Origin: Granulosicoccus sp045106475
GTDB taxonomy: Bacteria; Pseudomonadota; Gammaproteobacteria; Granulosicoccales; Granulosicoccaceae
DNA: 64,000 bases
NCBI GenBank assembly: GCA_045106475.1
Contig: JBGCEO010000019.1
Coordinates: forward strand, 1 to 64,000
Direction of reading: 5' to 3'
How positions within the stretch are numbered: the stretch's first letter is position 1; every line of letters begins with the position of its first letter. The translations under genes and the position numbers were made by a program. Positions 16,595-25,124 of the stretch are shown piece after piece. Below the pieces are notes generated by a model. That model saw only the letters and a program-made list of their open reading frames with translations, was not told the DNA's origin and did no database searches.

Positions 16595-18211
16595 ATGATT
16601 AGTTTTGATTACATTATTGTGGGTGCTGGTTCAGCCGGATCTGTACTCGCCAATCGACTTAGCGAGTCTGGTCGTTACTCTGTGCTGATGCTTGAGGCTG
16701 GTGGTTCTGATCAGCGAGCGTATGTGCAAATGCCGATTGGTTATGGCAAAACTTATTATGATCAGCGAGTCAATTGGAAGTATCAGACTCAACCGGTTGA
16801 GCAGCTTAATGGTCGCGTAAGCTATTGGCCGCGTGGTCGAGTGCTGGGTGGATCAAGCTCTATCAATGCGATGGTGTATGTGCGTGGTCATCAAAGTGAT
16901 TATGCAGAGTGGGATGCGGCTGCTTCAGGATGGAGCTGGAATGACGTCGAGCCTCTGTTTAAACGCATGGAGGATTGGCAGGGGCAGTCTGATCCCAGTC
17001 GCGGAGTAAATGGCCCACTAACGGTTAGCGATATCTCCGCTGAGGCTCATCCGCTGTGTCAAAACTACCTTAGTGCCGCGAGAGAGAGTCAGTTACCCAC
17101 TATTCGAGACTACAATGCCGCTGAGATGGAAGGTGCAAGCCTGTATCAGATAACCACTCGTAACGGCCTAAGGGCGTCTGCCTCCAAAGCTTATCTCAGA
17201 CCTGCAATGCGCCGCAGCAATCTGGTCGTGCAAACGCATGCACACGTACATCGAATCCTTTTTGAAGGTCAAAAAGCTACTGGTATCGAGTATAGACATC
17301 GCGACCAGCTGGTTCTTGCACAGGCAAGAATAGAAGTTGTCGTCTGTGCGGGCGCTGTTAATTCCCCACTGTTGATGCAGCACTCGGGATTAGGCCCTCT
17401 AGAGTTGTTAAACAAAGTGGGTATTCAGGTAAAGAAGGATCTACCGGCTGTTGGGCAACACATGAGTGATCATCTCGGTGCTGATTTGGTCTGCAGGACA
17501 AGTGTGCCCACACTTAATCAGGTACTGGGGCCATGGTATGGAAAGCTAAAGGCCGGCTTGCAGTTTCTTCTGGCGCGACGAGGACCACTCAGCCTGAGTC
17601 TGAACCAGGCTGGCGGTTTTATAAAAACCAGTCCCGAACTGAAAACCCCCGATTTGCAACTCTATTTTTCACCGGTGAGTTACACACGAGCACCTCCCGG
17701 TACACGTCCGCTAATCAGTCCGGACTCCTTTCCCGGATTTTTGATTGGGTATAACCCCTGTAAGCCTACAAGTACTGGCTATGTAGAGGTGAGTTCTTCT
17801 AATCCCAACGGGGCACCGGTTATCCAGCCGCACTATCTCAGTTCGGATTATGACAGACAGATGATGCTTGCCGGGATGCATCTGATGAGAAGATTATTGG
17901 CGGCTCCATCTCTGCGCGCAGTCGTTGAAGAAGAGCTCTATCCGGGCCCCAAAGTGCAGAGCGATGAACAGATGCTAGACTTCATCCGCGATAATGCCTG
18001 GACCGTATTCCACCCTTGCTGCACCTGTCGAATGGGTAGTGACCCCATGCAATCGGTAGTTGATAATCGCTTGAAAGTGCATGGCATTCAAAATCTAAGG
18101 ATTGCAGATGCTTCTATTTTTCCAACCATACCCACTGGCAACACTAACGCTCCTGCGATTATGGTTGGAGAACGAGCCAGTGATTTGATACTGGCAGATG
18201 CACCGCGATAG
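16595..18211 (+). CDS. GMC-family FAD-dependent oxidoreductase (choline dehydrogenase-like)
   Basis: This 538-residue protein begins with the FAD-binding motif DYIIVGAGSAGSVLANRL. It has GMC signature 1 around residue 79 (GRVLGGSSSINAMVYVRG) and signature 2 around residue 253 (GAVNSPLLMQHSGLG). The C-terminal block WTVFHPCCTCRMG holds the active-site His, and NTNAPAIMVGERASD closes the FAD domain. GMC enzymes oxidise alcohols; betA/alkJ-type substrates are possible, but no betaine gene is adjacent. It appears monocistronic. Confidence 0.92.
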   Translation: MISFDYIIVGAGSAGSVLANRLSESGRYSVLMLEAGGSDQRAYVQMPIGYGKTYYDQRVNWKYQTQPVEQLNGRVSYWPRGRVLGGSSSINAMVYVRGHQSDYAEWDAAASGWSWNDVEPLFKRMEDWQGQSDPSRGVNGPLTVSDISAEAHPLCQNYLSAARESQLPTIRDYNAAEMEGASLYQITTRNGLRASASKAYLRPAMRRSNLVVQTHAHVHRILFEGQKATGIEYRHRDQLVLAQARIEVVVCAGAVNSPLLMQHSGLGPLELLNKVGIQVKKDLPAVGQHMSDHLGADLVCRTSVPTLNQVLGPWYGKLKAGLQFLLARRGPLSLSLNQAGGFIKTSPELKTPDLQLYFSPVSYTRAPPGTRPLISPDSFPGFLIGYNPCKPTSTGYVEVSSSNPNGAPVIQPHYLSSDYDRQMMLAGMHLMRRLLAAPSLRAVVEEELYPGPKVQSDEQMLDFIRDNAWTVFHPCCTCRMGSDPMQSVVDNRLKVHGIQNLRIADASIFPTIPTGNTNAPAIMVGERASDLILADAPR

Positions 18212-18299
18212 GATCGCAGCTGCACTGTTATTGAAAATCTCACTATACTCTGCGCTTAAACGCGTTACTCTTTCATACTTTATCTAGCGAAGTGAATTT

Positions 18300-19310
18300 A
18301 TGTCTCCGGTCAGAATGATGATGCCCGTTGTTCTGGCGGTTTGTTGCTTGTGGATTACCTCTGGATGCAGTGCGCTTAGCGCAAAAACTGTCTCTAGTGA
18401 TCGTCCATCTGTGTCGATAACAGAAAATGAATCCACCAGCGATGGATCACAGCTTATCCCGGAAGGCGTCCAGAGCGATGCCGATGACGAGTCGGTTGGC
18501 GCAGTTAGCGAGCGTGTCCGTGAGGAACGTAAGGAGGCATTTAACCCTTATGTGCTTACCGCTCACAAGCACAACTTTATTCTTCCGGTCAGTTATTCAA
18601 GTGGTGTCAATGAGGCTATCTATCAACAGAATGACGTACCGCTTCGAGAGGGTTTGCAAGCGGCTGAGGTGAAGTTTCAGATAAGTCTGAAGAGCCAATT
18701 GAACGAGGCTGATCTTCTATTCGCTGATGATTCCTTATCACTGGGTATCACCCTTGAGGCGTGGTGGCAATTGTATTCGAGCGATTTGTCCAGCCCATTC
18801 AGAGAAACTAATTATCAGCCTGAGATCTTTTATCTGGTGCCTTTGTTGTGGGGGCCCTTCGGCGGAAACACTGCGGTTGTTCTTGGGTTTGAGCATCAAT
18901 CCAATGGCCAGGTTCAAGGCTTGTCACGTAGTTGGAATCGTTTATACGCCAGCTTGTTGTACGAAAAGGGACCATTAGTTGCCAGTATTCGACCCTGGTA
19001 CCGAATTCCTGAAGATCCAAAAGAGGCCCCTGGTGAACCTGAAGGCGACGACAATCCGGATATATTGGATTTTATGGGTTACGGTGATATCGGTGCATCG
19101 TGGCGAAATGATCGATTTGAGTATGCGCTACGTGCTAGAGGTAATCCATCGACCGGCAAAGGTGCGATAACAGTTGGTATGACCTTCCCGTTTTTCGCGA
19201 AGTTTCGCGGGTTTGTGCAGTATTTTAGTGGTTATGGCGATTCATTGATCGACTACAACCATTATCAACAACGCATTGGTGTCGGAGTTGCATTAACTAA
19301 TTTGTTTTAG
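18300..19310 (+). CDS. pldA: Outer membrane phospholipase A
   Basis: This 336-residue protein has an N-terminal export signal with a Cys after a small-residue run (ITSGC), so it may be lipidated. A polar linker of about 60 residues leads to the OMPLA beta-barrel. The barrel shows SSPFRETNYQPE and the catalytic region EHQSNGQVQGLSRSWNRLY, which contains the His, Ser and Asn expected for OMPLA catalysis. It ends with the aromatic LTNLF typical of outer-membrane barrels. The enzyme hydrolyses phospholipids that mislocalise to the outer leaflet. The extended linker and possible lipid anchor are unusual relative to E. coli PldA. Confidence 0.92.
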   Translation: MSPVRMMMPVVLAVCCLWITSGCSALSAKTVSSDRPSVSITENESTSDGSQLIPEGVQSDADDESVGAVSERVREERKEAFNPYVLTAHKHNFILPVSYSSGVNEAIYQQNDVPLREGLQAAEVKFQISLKSQLNEADLLFADDSLSLGITLEAWWQLYSSDLSSPFRETNYQPEIFYLVPLLWGPFGGNTAVVLGFEHQSNGQVQGLSRSWNRLYASLLYEKGPLVASIRPWYRIPEDPKEAPGEPEGDDNPDILDFMGYGDIGASWRNDRFEYALRARGNPSTGKGAITVGMTFPFFAKFRGFVQYFSGYGDSLIDYNHYQQRIGVGVALTNLF

Positions 19311-19334
19311 CTGCGAGTTGCGCAACTTGCAGCT
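19311..19334. terminator. Hairpin between convergent pldA and glycosyltransferase genes
   Basis: Starting right after the pldA stop, GCTGCGAGTTGC (19311-19322) pairs with GCAACTTGCAGC (19323-19334) with a single G-T wobble and no separate loop. It lies in the 31-bp gap between two convergent genes, a place where a bidirectional terminator is expected. Neither side has a convincing T-run, so this may act as an RNA end-stabiliser rather than a true terminator. Confidence 0.45.
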
Positions 19335-19341
19335 TGCATCA

Positions 19342-20385
19342 CTAACCACCCACCAGGTATTCATGGCCGCATCGCCATTGGCGTAGCTTGAAATACTTAA
19401 TGAGCTCCGTTCGGGCTTGTACTTGGGTAATAGCTGCAACAACAAGCGCATCGCCGCGTTGCTTAGGCAGTTCATCATAATCGATGATAGGCAAGCCTCG
19501 TTTCTGGCGTTCAGTGCTTGCTCGGTTGAAATCAACAAAGCCTTTAACATTAACACTGTAAGCTTTTAATGCATCGTGCCAGTGACGCGCGTGTTTGCCA
19601 GTGCCGCACAGCCAGACTGCTCTTCCTTTATGCAAATCCAATCCACTCTGTGCTTGAACGGCCGCCCAAACTCGCCTTTGGGTAAAGGCTTCTCGTCTGT
19701 AGCGCGGATCGGAGTAAGTCAAACGTTGTGTGTGCTCGCGCCAATCGAGCAAGAGTGCTTCGGGTTTGCCCATATTCATTCCGCGTAACATGGCTCTTAG
19801 TATCAAGTCATAGTCCTCCGGGCCATCCAGTTCTCTGTACCCACCTAGTGTGTTCCAGACATCTCTATGAGCGAACAGTGTAGGATGCGGCAGCGGACTC
19901 TCGATATAGCAAGCATCTCTAATCTGGCTTGGCGTGGTTAAAGAGTTTAGCCACTGGGCATATTGTAAATTGCCGCGTTTTATCGTATCGCTTTTACCGT
20001 GCGAATCTATGAAGCGAATCCGGGCACCACACAAGTCGATACTACGATGTTCTTGCAGGTGTTCAAGCTGCGTTTCAAAACGATGGGGATAGGCGATGTC
20101 ATCATCGTCCATGCGTGCGATGTAGGGTGCTCGTGCCTTAGCCAGCCCGGTGTTGAGCGCATTGACAATTCCCGGTTTCTCACGCTCGATAAAACGCAGC
20201 CGATTGTCTTGGGGTAAACGCTGTTTCAGTGAGCTTACATTGCCTTGCCCGATAATCAGAATTTCCAGAGAATCGAAGGATTGATTCAGTACGCTGCTGA
20301 TCGAGGCTAGCGTGCCATCACGCCATTGACGTACTGGCAGTAACACAGAAATCCTGGGTTTCAGGTTTTCCATTTGATACTGCAA
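19342..20385 (-). CDS. Family 2 glycosyltransferase with C-terminal Rossmann-like domain
   Basis: This 347-residue protein has a GT-A core: ISVLLPVRQWRD at the N-terminus, and the DDDD metal-binding run at ARMDDDDIAYPHRF (about residue 93). The GPEDYDLILRAM acceptor/catalytic motif lies at about residue 188. Residues about 250-347 form a second domain starting GRAVWLCGTGKHARHW, which resembles the nucleotide-binding half of PglD-like proteins. It should transfer a sugar to an unknown acceptor. No polysaccharide cluster is adjacent. It overlaps the redoxin gene by 25 bp. A second Met five codons in is an alternative start. Confidence 0.85.
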   Translation of the reverse strand: MQYQMENLKPRISVLLPVRQWRDGTLASISSVLNQSFDSLEILIIGQGNVSSLKQRLPQDNRLRFIEREKPGIVNALNTGLAKARAPYIARMDDDDIAYPHRFETQLEHLQEHRSIDLCGARIRFIDSHGKSDTIKRGNLQYAQWLNSLTTPSQIRDACYIESPLPHPTLFAHRDVWNTLGGYRELDGPEDYDLILRAMLRGMNMGKPEALLLDWREHTQRLTYSDPRYRREAFTQRRVWAAVQAQSGLDLHKGRAVWLCGTGKHARHWHDALKAYSVNVKGFVDFNRASTERQKRGLPIIDYDELPKQRGDALVVAAITQVQARTELIKYFKLRQWRCGHEYLVGG

Positions 20386-20912
20386 CCGACACTGGGCTGC
20401 GTATCGCTTGGGGCTGGCTTGCCTTCGAGTAAGGCCTGTGCTGCGTTTTTCAGATCCGCACCATGGGCTTTACCCTGGTTGGGTCGCGTGTCATCGAACT
20501 GACCTCGGTAGAACAAGGTGTGATTGGCATCGAACAGGTAGATATCAGGCGTGCATACCGCATCATAAGCACGGGCTACACTCTGTTGTTCATCATAGCA
20601 ATAAGGGAATTTGAATCCTTTGTCTGCAGCAAGTTCAGCCATTTTCAACGGACCATCCTGAGGGTGGCTTGTGATGTCGTTCGAGCTGACAGCCACTGTC
20701 GCGATACCCTGATCACCGAAACGGTTTGCGGTGCTGGCCAATTCATCAACCAAATGCACGACGTAGGGACAATGGTTGCACATGAATACGATTAGAACGG
20801 GTGTTTGTGCGAAATCTGCAAGCGTTACGGGTTGATTATTGCGTGTATCCGGCAGTGTAAAGTCAGGAGCTTTTGCACCGATGGGCATGATGGTAGATTG
20901 GGTGAGTACCAT
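20361..20912 (-). CDS. Thioredoxin-fold redoxin (AhpC/TSA-like)
   Basis: This 183-residue thioredoxin-fold protein has the family N-terminus GAKAPDFTLPD. The redox segment is MCNHCPYV (CxxC, about residue 45), and the C-terminus ends PSVGCSIKWK, which is diagnostic of a widespread redoxin subgroup usually annotated 'thioredoxin family protein'. It probably acts as a cytoplasmic thiol reductase or peroxidase. The start is fixed by AAGGA seven bases before the ATG. It is cotranscribed with and overlaps the glycosyltransferase, and is divergent from gmk. Confidence 0.88.
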   Translation of the reverse strand: MVLTQSTIMPIGAKAPDFTLPDTRNNQPVTLADFAQTPVLIVFMCNHCPYVVHLVDELASTANRFGDQGIATVAVSSNDITSHPQDGPLKMAELAADKGFKFPYCYDEQQSVARAYDAVCTPDIYLFDANHTLFYRGQFDDTRPNQGKAHGADLKNAAQALLEGKPAPSDTQPSVGCSIKWKT

Positions 20913-21030
20913 GTTGTTGTCCTTGATAGTCTGATCTGTGAGGCTACGCTATTAGGAGAGCTATGGCATCGCCTCAGAGCGCTATAGTAACGATATCGAC
21001 GTACAGAAGACAGGTATTCAAAAATTCATC

Positions 21031-21654
21031 ATGCAGACTAACCAGGCCCAGATGTTCATCGTATCGGCACCGTCGGGTGCTGGGAAAACAAGCCTTGTTC
21101 GTCAGGCAATCGACGATTTGAGCGAGCTGACCGTCGCCGTTTCGCACACGACACGCGAGCAGCGCCCGGCGGAGCAGGCTGGCAAGGATTATCATTTTGT
21201 CAGTAAAGACACCTTTGAGCAGATGATCGATTCTGATCAGTTTCTTGAATATGCCGATGTGTTTGGTAACTACTACGGAACCAGCATGAAATCCGTGAAT
21301 GATGCGTTGTCGGCTGGTTTGGACGTGATCCTGGAAATCGATTGGCAGGGCGCCGCTCAGGTGCGTCAGAAACTGGCTGATGTGGTATCCATCTTTGTTC
21401 TGCCCCCGTCTCGTACCACTTTGATCGAGCGTTTGAAATCACGCGGTCAAGATTCTGACAGAGTGATCGAGAAACGAACTGCCGAAGCCGTTTTGGAAAT
21501 GCAGCAATATCACCGTGCTGATTATTTAATTATTAATGATAATTTTGCGGAAGCACTGGCGGAACTAAAAGCCGTGGTGCTCAGCCATCGAGTGCTTAAA
21601 TCGCGTCAGACTTTGAGGCATGCAGGATTGATAACCAGCCTGACGCATGACTAA
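21031..21654 (+). CDS. gmk: Guanylate kinase
   Basis: This 207-residue enzyme phosphorylates GMP/dGMP with ATP. Its P-loop SAPSGAGKTSL is at residue 11. The GMP-binding segment SHTTREQRPAEQAGKDYHFV follows, and LEIDWQGAAQVRQK is the conserved core. It heads the conserved gmk-rpoZ-spoT-recG neighbourhood of gammaproteobacteria. The 238 bp that follow before rpoZ contain no gene that I can support. Confidence 0.97.
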   Translation: MQTNQAQMFIVSAPSGAGKTSLVRQAIDDLSELTVAVSHTTREQRPAEQAGKDYHFVSKDTFEQMIDSDQFLEYADVFGNYYGTSMKSVNDALSAGLDVILEIDWQGAAQVRQKLADVVSIFVLPPSRTTLIERLKSRGQDSDRVIEKRTAEAVLEMQQYHRADYLIINDNFAEALAELKAVVLSHRVLKSRQTLRHAGLITSLTHD

Positions 21655-21892
21655 CAGGGTCGTCTTTTACCCACCATTGGTGTGACAAATAGGTAAGGCA
21701 TGAATCTGATTAACCCGGATTCAAGAATAGAAAAGTGAGTTTCGAGGGTTTTCGCGCAGATTATCAGTCAAATGAAGCCGGTTAGTGGCACATTTGAGTA
21801 AGAGGTAACTGAATTAAGCTTTGTATGGTCTGGCGTTTGCGTAAAGAAAACACTAAACTAACCAGTTCAGTGAACTTCAGGATTTGCCATTC

Positions 21893-22153
21893 ATGGCTAG
21901 AGTTACCGTAGAAGACAGCCTTGCTCAGGTTAATAACCGGTTTGATCTGGTTTTAATTGCCTCCAAGCGCGCTCGCAATATTTCCATGGGTGCAGAGCCA
22001 ATGCTATCCGATGACAACGATAAGCCAACGGTTATCGCCTTGCGTGAAATCGCTGAGGGCCTAGTAGGCGAAGATATTCTCAAGGAAGCCCCTCCTCCTC
22101 CAGCGCCGGTTGAACCCGTCATCTATGACAAAGACTTGCGCGAAGATTTCTGA
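21893..22153 (+). CDS. rpoZ: RNA polymerase omega subunit
   Basis: This 86-residue protein has the canonical start MARVTVEDSL, then NRFDLVLIASKRARNI (the beta'-tail contact region) and KPTVIALREIAEG. The omega subunit helps assemble and stabilise RNA polymerase and forms part of a ppGpp-binding site. The C-terminus is extended by a Pro-rich linker (PPPPAPVEP). An upstream in-frame TTG at 21884 is rejected because the ATG at 21893 gives the family-standard N-terminus. It is followed by spoT. Confidence 0.96.
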   Translation: MARVTVEDSLAQVNNRFDLVLIASKRARNISMGAEPMLSDDNDKPTVIALREIAEGLVGEDILKEAPPPPAPVEPVIYDKDLREDF

Positions 22154-22267
22154 ACCGCGGCTCGATTCGGCCAGGTTTGACGGCTGCATCGCTTCCTTTG
22201 ACCGGGACTGGCGAAGCAGTCTAATGCTTCGAGCGATGGCGGCGCTGCTGTTAAAGACTGATGTCAG

Positions 22268-24610
22268 TTGCTTGTGACTTCTGACCAGCAATCACCTTCC
22301 AGCGTAACATCGCCTGATATCTCACTTCAGGCAAAACCTCTTTCTACCCTCCACCCAGCTAGCGCGGACGACCCGTGTTTACAAGAGCCAGCGCGCAACC
22401 GTATCGCAGCTGGCGTGCGAGAGGGTGATTCGGAGAAGCACAAGAGCGTCGATGCGCCAGCTTCGGGGCCTTCTACCGATAGCCTGGAATGGCAGGCGTA
22501 TTCTGCTCTGCTCGAAAGTCTGAGTGCGCGGTTTAGCACGGAGCAGATTGCAGAGGTGTCGCGTGCTTATGTGTTGGCCCGTGATGCTCATGCCGGGCAA
22601 ACACGCAGTTCCGGTGAGCCCTACATAACTCACCCTATTGCGGTAGCAACCATTGTCTACTGGATGCAGTTGGATCATTACAGCGTCATGGCTGCGCTGC
22701 TGCATGATGTGCTGGAAGACACCCCGGTTAGCCGGGCTGATCTTGTCGAGTCATTTGGCGAAGAGCTTACTCACATAGTGGATGGTGTCAGCAAGCTTAA
22801 TCATCTTAAGTTTCGCTCAAAGGAAGAAGCTCAGGCCGAGAGCTTTAGAAAGATGCTGCTGGCGATGGTGACTGATATCAGGGTAATCATGATCAAGCTG
22901 GCCGACAGACTTCACAACATGCGCACCATTGGCTCACTCAGGCCAGATAAACGTCGTCGCATTGGAAAAGAGACTCTTGATGTCTATGCGCCGATTGCCT
23001 CCCGGCTGGGTATGTATACGATCAAGAACGAATTGGAAGATCTGGGTTTTCGCGCCTGTTATCCAATGCGTAGTCGCATACTGGAAGTCACAGTGGACCA
23101 GGCACATCGTAATCGAGAGCATATTATTGAGAGAGTTGCGGCCCGCATAGAAGCCACGCTGAGTGAGAAAGGCATTTCATCCACTGTGACAGGCCGCGAG
23201 AAACATCTGTACAGCCTGTACAAAAAAATGCTGAAAAAACAGCTGCCATTTCAGCGCGTCTTTGACATGTTGGCACTGCGCGTGGTGGTCAACACATCCG
23301 AAGAGTGTTATCAGGTGCTTGGTTTAGTGCACCAGTTATACAGCCCCATTTTTTCTCGTTTCAAGGATTATATTGCTGTGCCAAAGCAAAACGGCTATCA
23401 ATCCCTGCACACCGTTTTGCATCATGGTGCTGATGGTGCTCCTATTGAAGTGCAGATCCGAACCAATCAAATGGATGAGCTGGCTGAATCAGGTATTGCT
23501 GCACACTGGGCCTACAAAGATGCAGACGCCGCACCTGTGCATAGCCTTACGCCCACTTGGTTGTCCAAGCTTGTGGATATACAAGACAGTGCATCCGACT
23601 CCCTGGAGTTTGTTGAGAGCGTCAAGATTGATCTGTTTCCAGGTGAGATTTATGTGTTCACACCCAAAGGCATGATCATTCAGTTGCCACGACATGCGAC
23701 TCCCGTTGATTTCGCATACGCCGTGCACTCGGAGGTGGGTAATAAATGCGTGGCAGCAAAGGTTGATCGCCGATTGTCATCTCTGAGTATGCCGCTTGAG
23801 AGCGGGCAAACCGTTGAAATCATCACCGGCCCAAAAGTCGCGCCGAGCCCCATGTGGTTGAATTCGGTTGTAACGGCAAAAGCCCGAACGGCAATTCGTC
23901 AACATTTGCGCGATATGGACCGCACTCAGGCTGTGGAATTTGGGCAGCGTCTGCTGCGCCGCGCTCTTGGCCGGCACGAACGTTCGCTGGATAAGGTCCC
24001 GGAAAAAATCGTCAAGGCATTGCTGGCTGAACGTCGCTATGCGGGTATCGATGAATTGTTTGTAGATATCGGGCTTGGCCTGCATTTGCCAAGCCAGATA
24101 GCTGAGCGTCTGATTGCCATGGAGCTCGGTGATGGACAAGAATCACCGCAATTACCCATGCTTGACACAGCTCCTGTGCTGATAGATTCGGCAAACAGCC
24201 CCACGCTCTACATGTCTCGGTGTTGTCACCCCATTCCCGGAGACAACGTGCAAGGTTTTTTTACACCGGGAAAAGGCGTCGCTGTGCATCGGGCCGGATG
24301 TAGAAATGTGCGACGTTTCAGACGTCGCCCCAAGGAATGGGTGGCTGTGGATTGGGCTGCCGAGATAGAGGGTCATTTCGAAGTTGTGGTGGTTTGCCAC
24401 CTCGTGCATCAGCCGGGTGCTCTGGCTCGGGTTACTTCAACAATGTCATTGATGAATGTAAATATCGAAAACATGGAGTTTAGTAACCGCAATGAGGACG
24501 ACATCAGTATCCGCTTTGTTCTTGCCGTCGAAAGTCGTTTGCAGCTGGCAAGAATTGTCAGGCGTTTGCGAAACCTGACAGTGGTGAGAAGCGTTAAACG
24601 CGAAAGCTGA
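22268..24610 (+). CDS. spoT: Bifunctional (p)ppGpp synthetase/hydrolase
   Basis: This RelA/SpoT-family protein of about 780 residues has four regions. An HD hydrolase domain (about 95-280) contains ITHPIAVA and the metal-binding HDVLEDT and DRLHNMRT. The synthetase domain (about 310-440) has KDYIAVPKQNGYQSLHT. A TGS domain (about 455-520, IYVFTPKG) and a C-terminal ACT domain (about 705-780) complete the protein. It makes and degrades the stringent alarmone. The N-terminus is some 75 residues longer than E. coli SpoT and of low complexity. TTG 22268 or GTG 22274 could be the start, and neither has a clear ribosome site. Confidence 0.95.
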   Translation: MLVTSDQQSPSSVTSPDISLQAKPLSTLHPASADDPCLQEPARNRIAAGVREGDSEKHKSVDAPASGPSTDSLEWQAYSALLESLSARFSTEQIAEVSRAYVLARDAHAGQTRSSGEPYITHPIAVATIVYWMQLDHYSVMAALLHDVLEDTPVSRADLVESFGEELTHIVDGVSKLNHLKFRSKEEAQAESFRKMLLAMVTDIRVIMIKLADRLHNMRTIGSLRPDKRRRIGKETLDVYAPIASRLGMYTIKNELEDLGFRACYPMRSRILEVTVDQAHRNREHIIERVAARIEATLSEKGISSTVTGREKHLYSLYKKMLKKQLPFQRVFDMLALRVVVNTSEECYQVLGLVHQLYSPIFSRFKDYIAVPKQNGYQSLHTVLHHGADGAPIEVQIRTNQMDELAESGIAAHWAYKDADAAPVHSLTPTWLSKLVDIQDSASDSLEFVESVKIDLFPGEIYVFTPKGMIIQLPRHATPVDFAYAVHSEVGNKCVAAKVDRRLSSLSMPLESGQTVEIITGPKVAPSPMWLNSVVTAKARTAIRQHLRDMDRTQAVEFGQRLLRRALGRHERSLDKVPEKIVKALLAERRYAGIDELFVDIGLGLHLPSQIAERLIAMELGDGQESPQLPMLDTAPVLIDSANSPTLYMSRCCHPIPGDNVQGFFTPGKGVAVHRAGCRNVRRFRRRPKEWVAVDWAAEIEGHFEVVVVCHLVHQPGALARVTSTMSLMNVNIENMEFSNRNEDDISIRFVLAVESRLQLARIVRRLRNLTVVRSVKRES

Positions 24611-24708
24611 GGTTCAGAGCTGGCGAATCGTACTGGCGAAGCTACTCGGATATTCGATGAGCGAAGGTTATACTCACCTCTCGTCCCTAACTCGCTCAGC
24701 AGAACACT

Positions 24709-25092
24709 ATGACACGCCAAACATATAGTACCGACAAAGCACCGGATGCAATCGGGGCCTATTCTCAAGCAGTGAGAGCAGGTGATACGGTCTACTTGTC
24801 CGGTGCAATTCCATTGGTACCTGCAACCATGGAATTGGTCAGCAGCGACGTGCGCGCTCAGATCGTTCAGGTTTTTGATAATCTGGAGGCGGTTTGTGTT
24901 GCCGCTGGTGGTTCTTTTGATCAAGTCGTGAAGCTGACTGTGTTCCTCACCGATCTGGGTGATTTTCCATTGGTTAACGAAGTAATGGCTGAACGGTTCA
25001 ACGAGCCGTTTCCTGCACGTGCCGCCATAGAGGTGTCCGCTCTACCCAAGAGCGTAGCCGTTGAAGTTGAAGGTGTTATGTATCTGGGCTAA
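24709..25092 (+). CDS. ridA: RidA-family enamine/imine deaminase
   Basis: This 127-residue YjgF/YER057c/UK114 protein has the conserved IGAYSQAVRAG start region, the KLTVFLTDLGDF core and FPARAAIEV, which contains the catalytic Arg. RidA hydrolyses reactive 2-aminoacrylate and related enamines formed by PLP enzymes. The gene lies between spoT and recG. E. coli has trmH in that position, although a ridA-type gene next to spoT is also common in other Proteobacteria. Confidence 0.95.
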   Translation: MTRQTYSTDKAPDAIGAYSQAVRAGDTVYLSGAIPLVPATMELVSSDVRAQIVQVFDNLEAVCVAAGGSFDQVVKLTVFLTDLGDFPLVNEVMAERFNEPFPARAAIEVSALPKSVAVEVEGVMYLG

Positions 25093-25124
25093 TTCGCCCG
25101 TCATTTGCGAGTTCTGACCAATTG

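Noticed and set aside
21655..21892. Small RNA or gene in the gmk-rpoZ gap
   Set aside because: No frame with a ribosome site, no strong hairpin and no conserved motif could be seen.
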